The notes: a model not told the origin generated them from the letters alone. Shown: positions 25,826-35,883, numbered from the stretch's first letter. The stretch is 64,000 nucleotides of DNA from Dysosmobacter segnis (GCF_014297285.1 NZ_JACOQI010000002.1:124001-188000), one strand, 5' to 3'. Program-made: numbers and translations.

Positions 25826-27040
25826 ATGGACCGGGTCATTTTTCACTGCGATCTGAACTGTTTTTACGCCTCCGTGGAGCTGCTCTCTCATCCGGAACTG
25901 CGGGAGGTGCCGGTGGCCGTGGCCGGTGATCCCGCCTCCCGGCACGGAATTATTTTAGCGAAAAACGAGCCTGCCAAGCAGTGCGGGGTCAAAACCGCCG
26001 AGACCATCTGGCAGGCCAAGAAGAAATGCCCCAATCTGGTACTGCTTCCTGCCCATCACAGGCTGTATCGGGAATATTCCAATAAGGTCAATGCCATTTA
26101 TGACGAATATACCGATTTAGCGGAGTCCTTCGGCATCGACGAAAGCTGGCTGGACGTGACCAACACCCTCCATCTGTTCGGCGGGGACGCCAAGGCGCTG
26201 GCGAATGCCATCCGGCAGCGGGTGAAACGGGAGCTGGGATTGACCCTGTCTGTCGGCGTCAGCTTCAACAAGGTCTTTGCCAAGCTGGGCAGCGATTATA
26301 AAAAGCCGGACGCCACCACCGTTATTTCCCGGGAAAACTGGCGCTCCATCGTCTGGCCACTGCCGGTGGGAGACCTGCTGTATGTAGGCGGCGCGGCTCA
26401 AAAGCTGCTGGGACAATACGGCGTCAAAACCATCGGCCAGCTGGCCGCCTGCAAGAAGGAAACACTGGAGACCCTCATGGGCAAGATGGGCACCCAGCTT
26501 TATGAATACGCCAACGGGTTGGACAGCGCTCCTGTCCGGGCCAGACTGGACGCGGAGCCGGTGAAGTCCGTGGGCAACGGCACCACCTTCCCCCAAAACC
26601 TCACCACCTGTATTCAGGTGCGCTCAGGCATCGCCGTTCTGGCGGACTCCGTGGCCACCCGGCTGCGGCGGGAGGGGCTGTACGCCGGGGGCATCCAGGT
26701 CACCGTCCGGGACCCGGCCTTCCATGACCGCTCCCGGCAAAAGCAGCTTCCCGCCCCCACCCATCTCATCCGGGATCTGACCAACGCTGCCATGGCTTTG
26801 ACGGAGGAGCTGTGGACACCCCCGGCCCCCATCCGGGCGCTGACCGTCACCGCCATCCACCTGTCCTCTGACGGGGAAGCCTACGAGCAGGCCGATCTGT
26901 TCGACCCCACCGCCGGGCAGCGGAACGCCCGGCAGGAAAAATTGGAGTCCGCTATGGACGCCATCCGGAAAAAATACGGCGGAGGCGCCATCGTCTACGG
27001 AGCCGCCCGCCCAGAGAAAGAGGAGGACCCCCTGCCATGA
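25826..27040 (+). CDS. dinB: DNA polymerase IV (Y family)
   Basis: 404 residues from the ATG at 25826, which follows GGAAAGGAGG; an open frame extends upstream into the rnpB terminator but has no support. The Y-family catalytic motifs are present (FHCDLNCFYASVE and SFGIDESWLDVT), with palm, fingers, thumb and a little-finger domain after about residue 240. It carries out error-prone translesion synthesis. No LexA box was recognised upstream. It overlaps the following gene by 4 bases. Confidence 0.94.
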   Translation: MDRVIFHCDLNCFYASVELLSHPELREVPVAVAGDPASRHGIILAKNEPAKQCGVKTAETIWQAKKKCPNLVLLPAHHRLYREYSNKVNAIYDEYTDLAESFGIDESWLDVTNTLHLFGGDAKALANAIRQRVKRELGLTLSVGVSFNKVFAKLGSDYKKPDATTVISRENWRSIVWPLPVGDLLYVGGAAQKLLGQYGVKTIGQLAACKKETLETLMGKMGTQLYEYANGLDSAPVRARLDAEPVKSVGNGTTFPQNLTTCIQVRSGIAVLADSVATRLRREGLYAGGIQVTVRDPAFHDRSRQKQLPAPTHLIRDLTNAAMALTEELWTPPAPIRALTVTAIHLSSDGEAYEQADLFDPTAGQRNARQEKLESAMDAIRKKYGGGAIVYGAARPEKEEDPLP

Positions 27041-27624
27041 CCCGTCAGGAAGAAAAACAGCAGCTTCGCGCCATTGTTCGCCGCTTAGAGGCGGCTTTGG
27101 CCCCGGAATACAAGGCCAAAAGCGCCCGCTCCATCGCGCATCGCCTGTTGGCCATGCCGGAATATCAGGAAGCCCAGACGGTTTTCTGCTTCGTGGGCAC
27201 AGATCGGGAGATCGATACGCGGCCGATTTTAGAGGATGCCCTCGCCGCTGGAAAGACCCTCTGCGTCCCCCTGTGCACCGAGCCGGGCCACATGGAGTCC
27301 CGCCAGATCACGGACCTGAATCAGCTTGTCCCCGGCCGCTACGGGCTTTTGGAACCAACGGCAGACACGCCGGTCATTCCTGTGGACGCCATCGACTTCG
27401 CCGTGCTGCCCTGCGTCACCTGCAACTATCTGGGACAACGGCTGGGCCACGGCGGCGGATATTATGACCGGTTCCTCTCCCAGTACCGGGGCGGCACGGT
27501 ACTGCTGTGCCGGGAACTGCTGATCCGGCAGGAGATCCCCGTGGAACCCCATGACTATCCCGTTCCCTGGGTCCTGACGGAGCGGGGTCTGTATGAGGAT
27601 GGAATTCCCGCCCCCCTCGGATAA
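27037..27624 (+). CDS. 5-formyltetrahydrofolate cyclo-ligase
   Basis: 195 residues. It has the family's C-terminal signature [11 protein letters not shown] and the N-terminal basic ATP-binding region. It converts 5-formyl-THF, a by-product and inhibitor of serine hydroxymethyltransferase, to 5,10-methenyl-THF. It overlaps dinB by 4 bases and precedes glyA, whose side product it recycles, so the folate link with glyA makes sense. Confidence 0.95.
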   Translation: MTRQEEKQQLRAIVRRLEAALAPEYKAKSARSIAHRLLAMPEYQEAQTVFCFVGTDREIDTRPILEDALAAGKTLCVPLCTEPGHMESRQITDLNQLVPGRYGLLEPTADTPVIPVDAIDFAVLPCVTCNYLGQRLGHGGGYYDRFLSQYRGGTVLLCRELLIRQEIPVEPHDYPVPWVLTERGLYEDGIPAPLG

Positions 27625-27630
27625 TAGGTC

Positions 27631-27659
27631 TTGCGTTTTCAGCTTTCATCAGGTACAAT
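27631..27659 (+). promoter_or_regulatory. Possible promoter for glyA
   Basis: TTGCGT (27631-27636) and TACAAT (27654-27659), 17-base spacer, about 32 bases before the glyA start. Confidence 0.5.
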
Positions 27660-27691
27660 ATGTAGTATCTTTTTACAAGGAGGGGCTTTAC

Positions 27692-28939
27692 ATGATCGTT
27701 CAGGATACCATGCAGTATCTTTCTCAGTTAGACCCGGAGGTGGGCGCGTCCGTTCAGGAGGAATTTGCCCGCCAGCAGCGCAACATTGAACTGATCGCTT
27801 CCGAAAACATCGTCAGTCCTGCGGTGATGGTGGCTATGGGGACCTGCCTTACCAACAAATATGCCGAGGGCTATCCCGGCCACCGCTATTACGGCGGCTG
27901 CTTCGCGGTGGACGTTACGGAGGAGCTGGCCCGCCAGCGGGCCTGCCAGTTGTTCGGCTGCAAGTATGCTAATGTTCAGCCCCACTCCGGTGCCAACGCC
28001 AATCTGGCGGCCTTCTTCGCGCTGGCGCAGCCGGGGGACACCATTCTGGGCATGAATCTGGCCCATGGCGGCCACCTGAGCCACGGCAGCCCCGTCAATA
28101 TCTCCGGCAAGTATTTCCATATCGTGCCCTACGGTCTGGGCGAGGATGAGACCATCGACTATGACGCGCTGCTGGAGACCGCCAAGGCCTGCAAGCCCAA
28201 GATCATCATTGCCGGTGCCTCCGCCTATCCCCGGGTCATCGACTTCGCCAAGTTCCGGGAGGTGGCCGATGCCGTGGGCGCTTATCTCATGGTGGACATG
28301 GCCCACATCGCCGGTCTGGTGGCGGCTGGGCTTCACCCCTCCCCTATTCCCTATGCGGACGTGGTGACCACCACTACCCACAAGACCCTTCGCGGTCCCC
28401 GGGGCGGCCTGATCCTCTGCAACGATGAGGCCATCTACAAGAAGATCAATTCCGCCGTGTTCCCCGGCACTCAGGGCGGCCCGCTGGAACACATCATCGC
28501 CGCCAAGGCTGTCTGCTTTGGGGAGGCGCTGAAGCCGGAATTCAAGGCTTACGCGGAGCAGATCGTGAAAAACGCCAAGGTCTTGGCGGAGGAACTGGTA
28601 AAAGAAGGGTTCCGTCTCGTCTCCGGCGGCACGGACAACCACCTCTGCCTTGTGGACGTGCGGAATTTCCACATCACCGGCAAGGAGTTTGAGCGGCGAC
28701 TGGACGAGGTTCAGATCACCGTCAACAAAAACGCCATTCCCAACGACCCGGAGAAGCCCTTTGTCACCAGCGGCGTCCGGGTGGGTACTCCCGCCGTCAC
28801 CTCCCGTGGCTTCAAGGAGCCTGAGATGGTGCAGATCGCCCACTGGATGGGCCAGACGGCCCGGGACTTCGACACCTGCCGGGAGCAGGTCCGCAGCGAG
28901 GTGGATGCCCTCTGCCGCCAGTTCCCCATCTACCAGTAA
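27692..28939 (+). CDS. glyA: Serine hydroxymethyltransferase
   Basis: 415 residues from the ATG at 27692 after AAGGAGGGG; a longer open frame overlapping the cyclo-ligase gene is not credible. PLP enzyme: the PLP lysine is in [16 protein letters not shown], with [10 protein letters not shown] near the N-terminus and the YPGHRYYGG substrate loop. It interconverts serine plus THF with glycine plus methylene-THF, the main one-carbon entry point. A strong terminator follows. Confidence 0.98.
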   Translation: MIVQDTMQYLSQLDPEVGASVQEEFARQQRNIELIASENIVSPAVMVAMGTCLTNKYAEGYPGHRYYGGCFAVDVTEELARQRACQLFGCKYANVQPHSGANANLAAFFALAQPGDTILGMNLAHGGHLSHGSPVNISGKYFHIVPYGLGEDETIDYDALLETAKACKPKIIIAGASAYPRVIDFAKFREVADAVGAYLMVDMAHIAGLVAAGLHPSPIPYADVVTTTTHKTLRGPRGGLILCNDEAIYKKINSAVFPGTQGGPLEHIIAAKAVCFGEALKPEFKAYAEQIVKNAKVLAEELVKEGFRLVSGGTDNHLCLVDVRNFHITGKEFERRLDEVQITVNKNAIPNDPEKPFVTSGVRVGTPAVTSRGFKEPEMVQIAHWMGQTARDFDTCREQVRSEVDALCRQFPIYQ

Positions 28940-29015
28940 GCCAGGCGGATCAGCGGTCTTTTTTCAGCATAACCCCGTTTATTTCTGTAAAGCATTTTCG
29001 CCTTCCATAGATTGT

Positions 29016-29056
29016 AAAACCAGCCGTGCCGCATTTGGCATGGCTGGTTTTGTTTC
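29016..29056 (+). terminator. Terminator of glyA
   Basis: Fifteen-base-pair stem (29016-29030 with 29037-29051, one G-T pair) and a T-rich tail (TTTTGTTTC). Confidence 0.85.
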
Positions 29057-29065
29057 ACTGTTTTC

Positions 29066-29102
29066 AAAAAAGCACCCACGGATGCGAAATATCCGTGGGT
29101 GC
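29066..29102 (-). terminator. Terminator of the trpS-tagO-wecB run
   Basis: Perfect 12-base-pair stem GCACCCACGGAT (29072-29083) with ATCCGTGGGTGC (29091-29102), and six Ts on the minus strand. Confidence 0.9.
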
Positions 29103-29108
29103 CGTTGT

Positions 29109-29852
29109 TTACCTGTGAAGCAGGTCTGTGCCGTCCGGCAGGGTGAAGGTCTCCGCCGGAGGAGCCGTCTGGTCTGCCTCCAGCGCCGCCATCCGGTAAA
29201 CGGTCTCGCCCTTTTGCAGACGTTCCGCCACCACCAGCAGGCCCGTGTCCACACTGACCCAGTACCGCTGGACGTAGCCCCATGCGTCCTCCGCCGTTTC
29301 CGCGTAGATGCAGCGCACATCGGACACCACCCGGTAGTCCGCCTGAACAATGTGATCCTGCGGTAATGCCAGCACATCCTCATACGTTGGAATCGTTTCC
29401 TCCGCGTCGGCGGAGATGGCCCCGGCGGGGCCGGTATATACCTCCGACTCCCCATTATACCAGATAAAGGTAGTCTCGCCGTCGGTAATGCTGTGGCGAA
29501 CCTGGCCGTCCGCCAGGGTCCGATCCACGCGGGTCCACGGGGCACTGACCGCCGTAGACAGCTCGATGGTGCCGCTGCCGCCGGTCCAGAGATACTCCAC
29601 TGTGACCGTGCGGCTGTATGCCTCCGGCCGGTGCAGCGTCTCAATGGCGGCCTGCACCGTTTCCGGCGTCACCTCCACCACTGTCAGGGCGCCGCCCTCC
29701 GCAGGCAGGTCTCCGCCGCCCTCGGCACTGGTATTGGTGTCCGGCAGAACCACCCGGGAGGAACGGCGCAGGTTGCTCACCAGCATCAGCAGCACCACCA
29801 GCACCACCAAGATCACAATGCCCCATGTCACCAGCTTCTGTGTCCGCTTCAT
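29109..29852 (-). CDS. Membrane-anchored extracytoplasmic protein of unknown function
   Basis: 247 residues: one N-terminal membrane helix (about 9-27), a Gly/Glu-rich linker, then a beta-rich soluble domain rich in Thr and Val. The domain layout recalls LolA/RseB-like lipid-binding proteins, but no family was recognised. It lies 22 bases after wecB, ends at a strong terminator, and is probably the last gene of the trpS-tagO-wecB operon. A role at the cell surface is an inference from position and topology. Confidence 0.7.
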   Translation of the reverse strand: MKRTQKLVTWGIVILVVLVVLLMLVSNLRRSSRVVLPDTNTSAEGGGDLPAEGGALTVVEVTPETVQAAIETLHRPEAYSRTVTVEYLWTGGSGTIELSTAVSAPWTRVDRTLADGQVRHSITDGETTFIWYNGESEVYTGPAGAISADAEETIPTYEDVLALPQDHIVQADYRVVSDVRCIYAETAEDAWGYVQRYWVSVDTGLLVVAERLQKGETVYRMAALEADQTAPPAETFTLPDGTDLLHR

Positions 29853-29874
29853 GCCGTCCCTCCTCTCCTCTCAT

Positions 29875-31020
29875 TTACGCAAGGTCCTCCGCCGGCTGCT
29901 CCCGGCGGCCAAAGTACCACAAAATGTCATCCACGATCCGGCGGCAGGCCTGTCCGTCTCCGTAGGGGTTCACGGCATGGGCCATTTTCTCGTAGGCGGA
30001 CTTGTCCCGGATCAGCCGCTCCGCCATGGTCACGATGTCATCCTGCACCACGCCGCAGAGCTTCACCGTCCCGGCGGCCACTGCCTCGGGACGCTCTGTC
30101 TCCCGGCGCATCACCAGCACCGGCTTGCCCAGCGCGGGGGCCTCCTCCTGAAGTCCGCCGGAGTCCGTCAGCACCAGGTAAGACCGGGCCATGAGGTTGT
30201 GCATCTCGTCGGCAGGCAGCGGATCGATGAGGTGCACCCGGGGCGCGCCCCGGAGATAGATGTCCACCGCTTCCCGCACCACCGGGCTGAGATGGACGGG
30301 ATACACCAGCTCCACCTCCGGATTCTCCTCCGCGATCTGCCGCAGCGCCAGCATAATGTTCTTCATAGGCTCACCGTAATTCTCCCGGCGGTGGCAGGTG
30401 ACGAGGACGATCTTTTTCTCCCCGTATGGCAGGTGATTCAATTCGTCCGTGGAAAATTTGTAATCCTCCCGGACGGTGGTTTTCAGTGCGTCGATCACCG
30501 TATTGCCGGTGACGAACAGCCCCTCGGTGATATTCTCCCGCAGGAGGTTATTCTTGTTGTTCACCGTAGGGCAGAAATAAAGATCCGCAATGGAGGAAAC
30601 CAGCTTGCGGTTCATTTCCTCCGGGAAGGGCGAATACTTGTCATAGGTTCTGAGACCGGCCTCCACATGGCCCACCTTCACCTGATGGTAGAAGGCGGAC
30701 AGCGCCCCGGCAAAGGTGGTGGAGGTGTCTCCGTGGACAAGGATCATATCCGGCTTCAGGGTGTCAATGGCCTCGTCCATACCAGTAAGGCACTTGCTGG
30801 TGATGGTGGACAAGGTCTGCCGGGGGGTCATGATGTCCAGATCCCAGTCGGGCTTTACCTCAAAAACCTCCAGCACACTGTCCAGCATCTGCCGGTGCTG
30901 GGCGGTCACGCAGCAAAGGCTCTCGATCTCCGGCCGGGAGGCCAGTTCCTTCACCAGCGGGCACATTTTAATGGCTTCCGGCCGGGTGCCGAAAACGCTC
31001 ATGATCCGCAGCTTATTCAT
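29875..31020 (-). CDS. wecB: UDP-N-acetylglucosamine 2-epimerase (non-hydrolysing)
   Basis: 381 residues. It begins KLRIMSVFGTRPEAIKM, with the conserved VHGDTSTTFAG and a C-terminal DSGGLQEEAP segment that binds UDP. It makes UDP-ManNAc, the precursor for wall teichoic acid linkage units or other secondary wall polymers. The start overlaps the tagO-like gene by 8 bases and follows AAGGAGG. With tagO beside it and csaB further on, it points to a pyruvylated or ManNAc-containing surface polymer. Confidence 0.95.
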   Translation of the reverse strand: MNKLRIMSVFGTRPEAIKMCPLVKELASRPEIESLCCVTAQHRQMLDSVLEVFEVKPDWDLDIMTPRQTLSTITSKCLTGMDEAIDTLKPDMILVHGDTSTTFAGALSAFYHQVKVGHVEAGLRTYDKYSPFPEEMNRKLVSSIADLYFCPTVNNKNNLLRENITEGLFVTGNTVIDALKTTVREDYKFSTDELNHLPYGEKKIVLVTCHRRENYGEPMKNIMLALRQIAEENPEVELVYPVHLSPVVREAVDIYLRGAPRVHLIDPLPADEMHNLMARSYLVLTDSGGLQEEAPALGKPVLVMRRETERPEAVAAGTVKLCGVVQDDIVTMAERLIRDKSAYEKMAHAVNPYGDGQACRRIVDDILWYFGRREQPAEDLA

Positions 31021-32152
31021 GGCTGCCGTCCTCCTTCTGCTTGTCTTTTTCCTCGTGATGGCCCAACTCTGTCAGTTCTTCCAGTTCCTCGTGGAGTTCC
31101 TCCTTCACTTCCTTGGGGAACACCACCCGGGCGGCCACAACCGCCACAACGCACAGAGCGATCAGCAGCAGCATGGCCTTCGCCTCGCCGCCGGTGGTCA
31201 GCACCACGGCGGACAGGCCCAGAATACCGGAAATGACGTACAGCGTTGCCACCGCCTGCTTCTGGTTCAGACCCATGTCAATGAGCCGGTGATGGATGTG
31301 GCCCCGGTCCGCGTGCATGGGGCTCTGGCCGTGGGCCATCCGGCGGATCATGGCGAAGGCTGTGTCGAAAATGGGCAGACCCAGGATCAAAAACGGCACG
31401 GCAAAGGAGATCACCGCGTAGAATTTGAAAAGGCCCTGAATGGACATGGTGGACAGAATGAAACCCAGAAATGTAGCGCCGGTGTCGCCCATAAACATCT
31501 TCGCGGGGTTCAGGTTATAGGGCAGGAAGCCCACGCAGGCACCCACCAGCGCCGCCATCACCACGGCCACCTGAGCCTCGGAGCAGATCAGGGCGATGAC
31601 CAGCACCGTGGCGGCGGAGATGGCCGACACGCCGTTGGCCAGACCGTCCAGTCCGTCGATGAGGTTCACGGCGTTGGTGATCCCCACGATCCACAGCACC
31701 GTGATGGGGACGGACAGCCAGTTCAGCACCCAATAGGCATTGGGAGAAAAGATGTTGGGGTTGGATAACGCCTGAATGGACACGCCGTTCAGGGCCGGGA
31801 TCAGCGCCGCCACGATCTGGATCACGAATTTCAGCTTGGCGGGCAGGGCCATGATGTCATCCACCACGCCCAGCACCACGATGATGACCGCGCCCAGCAG
31901 GATGCTCTGCATCTGGGGGTTCAGTCGGATATCCACGAACAGCAGGATGCTGGCCATAAAGCCGGCGAAGATCGCCAGACCGCCCAGCCGGGGGATGGGC
32001 TTGTGGTGCATCCGCCGCTCGTCCTTGGGCACATCGATCGCACCCACCTTGTAAGCAAAGCTCTTGACCACCGGTGTCATCAGAAAGCTGACCACCAGAG
32101 CCGTCAGCAATGCCAGCGCCACCGGCGCCATCAGCTGATTGTCAAATCTCAT
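31013..32152 (-). CDS. tagO: Undecaprenyl-phosphate GlcNAc-1-phosphate transferase (WecA/TagO type)
   Basis: 379 residues, about ten membrane helices. Active-site loops of the MraY/WecA family are visible: the VDDIMALPAKLKF aspartates, NLIDGLDGLANG, MGDTGATFLGF and the cytoplasmic HIHHRL motif. It transfers GlcNAc-1-P to undecaprenyl phosphate, the first step of teichoic acid or secondary polymer synthesis. It lies 13 bases after trpS and overlaps wecB. A glutamate-rich cytoplasmic tail ends the protein. Confidence 0.93.
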   Translation of the reverse strand: MRFDNQLMAPVALALLTALVVSFLMTPVVKSFAYKVGAIDVPKDERRMHHKPIPRLGGLAIFAGFMASILLFVDIRLNPQMQSILLGAVIIVVLGVVDDIMALPAKLKFVIQIVAALIPALNGVSIQALSNPNIFSPNAYWVLNWLSVPITVLWIVGITNAVNLIDGLDGLANGVSAISAATVLVIALICSEAQVAVVMAALVGACVGFLPYNLNPAKMFMGDTGATFLGFILSTMSIQGLFKFYAVISFAVPFLILGLPIFDTAFAMIRRMAHGQSPMHADRGHIHHRLIDMGLNQKQAVATLYVISGILGLSAVVLTTGGEAKAMLLLIALCVVAVVAARVVFPKEVKEELHEELEELTELGHHEEKDKQKEDGSHE

Positions 32153-32165
32153 GTTTCCTCCGCCG

Positions 32166-33173
32166 TTACCGGGCCAGAAAGCCCACTTTTTTGTAGACCT
32201 TGGACAGGGTGCGGTTGGCTACATAGGCAGCCTTCTCCGCACCGGCGCGGTACACGCTCTCCAGATAGGCCTTGTCAGCCAGCAGGCGTTCCGTCTCCTC
32301 CCGGATGGGGCGCAGCAGCTCCACCACGGACTCGCCCACGGCGGTCTTGAAGCTGCCGTAGCCCTGACCGGCAAATTCCGCCTCAATAGCCGCGTAATCC
32401 CTACCGGTGGCCACAGAGTAGATCTGCATCAGGTTGGAGACGCCGGGCTTGTTCTCCGGGTCAAAGCGGACGCAGGCGTCGGAATCGGTCATGGCCTTCT
32501 TGAACTTCCGCAGGATATCCTCCGGCTTTTCCAGCATATACACGCAGCCGTTCTGATCCTTGTCGGACTTGCTCATTTTGCTGGTGGGGGTGGTCAGGCT
32601 CATGATCCGGGCGCCCACCTTGGGGATGTAGGGGTCCGGCAGCTTGAAGGTATCGCCGTAAAGGCCGTTGAACCGGGTGGCAATGTCCCGGCAGATCTCA
32701 ACGTGCTGCTTCTGGTCGCCGCCCACGGGCACCAGATCCGCCTGATACAGCAGAATATCCGCCGCCATCAGAGCCGGATAGGTAAACAGGCCCGCGTTGA
32801 TGTTGTCCGCGTTCTTGGCGGACTTATCCTTGAACTGGGTCATGCGGCTCAACTCGCCGAACATGGTGTAGCAGTCCAGCACCCAGCCCAACTGGGCGTG
32901 GGCCGGAACATGGGACTGGACGAACAGCACGTTTTTCTCCGGGTCCAGACCGCTGGCGATATAGGCCGCCAACTGGACCAGGGTGTGCCGCCGCAGCTCC
33001 GCCGGGACCTGCCGCACGGTGATGGTGTGCATGTCGGCCATCATATAGTAGCAGTCATACTCATCCGCCAGCGCCGCCCAGTTGCGGATGGCGCCCAGAT
33101 AGGACCCCAGCGTCAGGTCGCCGGAGGGCTGGATGCCGCTTAAAATTCTTTTTTTCTGAACTTCGTTCTCCAT
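32166..33173 (-). CDS. trpS: Tryptophanyl-tRNA synthetase
   Basis: 335 residues. The class I motifs are present: the HIGH-like region SGIQPSGDLTLGSYLGA and KMSKS in TSKMSKSDKDQNG. It charges tRNA-Trp. No T-box leader is present, since the gap to the divergent gltX is only 186 bases. It heads the trpS-tagO-wecB run. Confidence 0.97.
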   Translation of the reverse strand: MENEVQKKRILSGIQPSGDLTLGSYLGAIRNWAALADEYDCYYMMADMHTITVRQVPAELRRHTLVQLAAYIASGLDPEKNVLFVQSHVPAHAQLGWVLDCYTMFGELSRMTQFKDKSAKNADNINAGLFTYPALMAADILLYQADLVPVGGDQKQHVEICRDIATRFNGLYGDTFKLPDPYIPKVGARIMSLTTPTSKMSKSDKDQNGCVYMLEKPEDILRKFKKAMTDSDACVRFDPENKPGVSNLMQIYSVATGRDYAAIEAEFAGQGYGSFKTAVGESVVELLRPIREETERLLADKAYLESVYRAGAEKAAYVANRTLSKVYKKVGFLAR

Positions 33174-33248
33174 AATAGTACCTCGCTTTTCTATATTTCA
33201 GCCGGAAACCGGCAGACGTATCTGTACAGGGCATATTTTAACTGATAC

Positions 33249-33277
33249 AGTATACCACTCCCCCTTAAAAATTGCAA
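33249..33277 (-). promoter_or_regulatory. Promoter of trpS operon
   Basis: Minus-strand TTGCAA (33272-33277) and TATACT (33249-33254), 17-base spacer. Confidence 0.7.
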
Positions 33278-33286
33278 TCCGAACTC

Positions 33287-33315
33287 TTGACTTTCCTGTC
33301 TGAAATAGGGATAAT
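33287..33315 (+). promoter_or_regulatory. Promoter of gltX-asnA
   Basis: TTGACT (33287-33292) and GATAAT (33310-33315), 17-base spacer, divergent from the trpS promoter with the -35 boxes about 10 bases apart. Confidence 0.75.
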
Positions 33316-33359
33316 GTATTTTGTGTAATTACGTATATTTTGACATGGAGGTATCATTC

Positions 33360-34847
33360 ATGGCTTTGGATAAGACATTTTTTGAAGGTTTGGAAGCCCG
33401 CATCCCCAAGGGGAAGGTCCGTACCCGGTTCGCCCCCTCCCCCACCGGCTATATGCACGTGGGCAACCTGCGCACCGCGCTGTACACCTGGCTCATCGCC
33501 CGCCACGCCGACGGCACCTTCATTCTCCGGATCGAGGATACGGATCAGGGCCGTCTGGTGGAGGGTGCGACGGACGTGATCTACCGCACCATGAAGGAGT
33601 GCCATCTGGATCACGATGAAGGCCCGGACGTGGGCGGCCCCACCGGCCCCTATATCCAGTCCCAGCGCCGGGACCTGTATCTGCCCTACGCCCAGCTCCT
33701 GGTGGAAAAGGGCGCAGCCTACTACTGCTTCTGCGAGAAGGCGGAATCCGAGGAGGACTCCGGCGAGTTTGACCGGGCGGACGATCCCTGCCGGAATCTG
33801 AGTGAGGAAGAAGTGGCCGCTAATCTGGCTGCCGGCAAGCCCTACGTGATCCGTCAGCGGATCCCCCACGAGGGCACCACCACCTTCCATGATGTGTCCT
33901 TCGGTGACATCACCGTGGAGAACAAGACTCTGGACGATCAGGTGCTGCTGAAGCGGGACGGCCTGCCCACCTACAACTTCGCCAACGTGGTGGACGATCA
34001 CCTCATGGGCATCACCCACGTGGTCCGGGGCAGCGAGTACCTGTCCTCCGCGCCCAAGTACAATCTGCTGTACGAGGCCTTCGGCTGGGAGGTCCCCACC
34101 TACGTCCACTGCTCCCCCGTCATGCGGGACCAGCACAACAAGATGTCCAAGCGCCACGGCGATCCCTCCTACGAGGATCTGAAGGCTCAGGGCTTCCTGA
34201 CGGACGCCATTCTGAACTATGTGGCGCTGCTGGGCTGGGCGCCCAAGGGCGAATTCGCCGAGCAGGAGATCTTCTCTCTGGACGAGCTGGTGAAGGTATT
34301 CGACATCGCCGGTATCTCCAAGTCCCCCGCTATTTTCGACATCGAGAAGCTGACCTATTTCAACGCCACCTATCTCCGGGCCATGGAGCCTGCCGCCTTT
34401 GCAGAGGTTGCGGAGCCTTACATCCGTCAGGCGGTGAAGAACCCCGCTATCGACGCCGCCGGGATCGCCGCGCTGCTGCAGGCCCGGTGCGAAAAGCTGA
34501 CGGACATTCCCGAAAAGGTCGATTTCTTCGACGCATTGCCCGATTATGACGTTGAGTTCTTCACTAACAAGAAGTCCAAGACCAACGCCGAGGTCTCCAA
34601 GGCTATGCTGGAGGCCGCCATCCCCGCTCTGGAAGCCATTTCCGACTGGACTGTGGACGCGATCCACGATACCCTCATTGATCTGGCTGCCAAGCTGGAG
34701 GTCAAGAACGCCACGCTGATGTGGCCTGTCCGCATTGCCGCAGCCGGCAAGCTGGTGACGCCCGGCGGCGCCGTGGAGATCTGCCACCTGCTGGGCAAGG
34801 ATGAGACCCTGCGCCGTCTGCGTCTGGGTCTGGACAAGCTGAACTAA
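33360..34847 (+). CDS. gltX: Glutamyl-tRNA synthetase
   Basis: 495 residues from the ATG at 33360 after ATGGAGG; an upstream in-frame start at 33321 overlaps the promoter region. Class I motifs: FAPSPTGYMHVGNLRTALY at the N-terminus and HNKMSKRHGD as KMSKS. The C-terminal helical anticodon-binding domain is complete. It charges tRNA-Glu (and possibly tRNA-Gln for amidation by GatCAB, which is not in the window). Confidence 0.97.
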   Translation: MALDKTFFEGLEARIPKGKVRTRFAPSPTGYMHVGNLRTALYTWLIARHADGTFILRIEDTDQGRLVEGATDVIYRTMKECHLDHDEGPDVGGPTGPYIQSQRRDLYLPYAQLLVEKGAAYYCFCEKAESEEDSGEFDRADDPCRNLSEEEVAANLAAGKPYVIRQRIPHEGTTTFHDVSFGDITVENKTLDDQVLLKRDGLPTYNFANVVDDHLMGITHVVRGSEYLSSAPKYNLLYEAFGWEVPTYVHCSPVMRDQHNKMSKRHGDPSYEDLKAQGFLTDAILNYVALLGWAPKGEFAEQEIFSLDELVKVFDIAGISKSPAIFDIEKLTYFNATYLRAMEPAAFAEVAEPYIRQAVKNPAIDAAGIAALLQARCEKLTDIPEKVDFFDALPDYDVEFFTNKKSKTNAEVSKAMLEAAIPALEAISDWTVDAIHDTLIDLAAKLEVKNATLMWPVRIAAAGKLVTPGGAVEICHLLGKDETLRRLRLGLDKLN

Positions 34848-34869
34848 CCGAGAAAGAAGGAGCCTTTTT

Positions 34870-35883
34870 ATGAGCACTCTTGTGATCCCCCAGGGCTACA
34901 AGGCCCCCCTGCCCAACTACGAGCTGCAGCGGGCCATCGCCTTTATCAAAGAATCCTTTCAGACCAATCTTTCCAATGCCCTGAACCTGCGCCGGGTGTC
35001 CGCCCCCCTGTTTGTCGCTTCCGATTCCGGTCTGAACGACAACCTGAACGGCACGGAACGTCCCGTCCGGTTCGACATCCCCGGCGTCGGGGGCAAGGAC
35101 GCCGAGGTGGTCCACTCTCTGGCCAAGTGGAAACGTCTGGCCCTGAAGCGCTACGGCTTCCACGAGGGCAAGGGCCTGTACACCGATATGAATGCCATCC
35201 GCCGGGATGAGGATGATCTGGACAACATCCACTCCGTCTATGTGGACCAGTGGGACTGGGAGAAGATCATCTCCCGGGAGGACCGGAACGAGGCGTATCT
35301 GAAGGCCACCGTCCGGGCCATCGTCGCCGCCGTGTGTGAGACCAGCGAAGCATTGAACGTGGCCTTCCCCAGCCTGCGGATCAAGCTGGACCGGGAGGTG
35401 TACTTCGTCACCACCCAGGAGCTGGAGGACCGCTGGCCGGACAAGACCCCCAAGGAGCGGGAGCACGCCATCTGCGCCGAGCACCACACCGTGTTCCTCA
35501 TGCAGATCGGCGGCAAGCTGAGATCCGGCGAAAAGCATGACGGCCGTGCCCCCGACTATGACGACTGGGCCCTCAACGGCGACATTCTCATGTGGAACCC
35601 CATTCTGGAGCGGTCCTTTGAGATCTCCTCCATGGGCATCCGGGTGGATGAGGAATCCATGGCCCGCCAGTTGAAGCTGGCCGGGTGCGAGGAGCGGGCG
35701 GAGCTGCCCTTCCACAAGATGCTGCTGAACGGCGAGCTGCCCCAGACCATCGGCGGCGGCATCGGCCAGAGCCGCCTCTGCATGCTGATGATCGGCAACT
35801 GCCACATCGGCGAGGTCCAGGCCAGCATCTGGGACGCCGAGACCATGAAACAATGTGAGGAAGCAGGGATTATCCTGCTGTAA
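34870..35883 (+). CDS. asnA: Aspartate-ammonia ligase
   Basis: 337 residues, close to E. coli AsnA (330). Class II synthetase-like fold with VSAPLFVASDSGLNDNLNG, KWKRLALKRYGF and the C-terminal GGGIGQSRLCMLM. It makes asparagine from aspartate, ammonia and ATP. It lies 22 bases after gltX and shares its promoter, with a terminator at 35948. Confidence 0.96.
   Translation: MSTLVIPQGYKAPLPNYELQRAIAFIKESFQTNLSNALNLRRVSAPLFVASDSGLNDNLNGTERPVRFDIPGVGGKDAEVVHSLAKWKRLALKRYGFHEGKGLYTDMNAIRRDEDDLDNIHSVYVDQWDWEKIISREDRNEAYLKATVRAIVAAVCETSEALNVAFPSLRIKLDREVYFVTTQELEDRWPDKTPKEREHAICAEHHTVFLMQIGGKLRSGEKHDGRAPDYDDWALNGDILMWNPILERSFEISSMGIRVDEESMARQLKLAGCEERAELPFHKMLLNGELPQTIGGGIGQSRLCMLMIGNCHIGEVQASIWDAETMKQCEEAGIILL

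Noticed and set aside
33174-33359. T-box leader for trpS
   Set aside because: The gap is too short and holds two divergent promoters; no T-box motif (TGGNACCGCG-like) was seen.
33354-34877. 507-codon minus-strand frame opposite gltX
   Set aside because: Shadow; gltX on the plus strand is complete with HIGH and KMSKS motifs.
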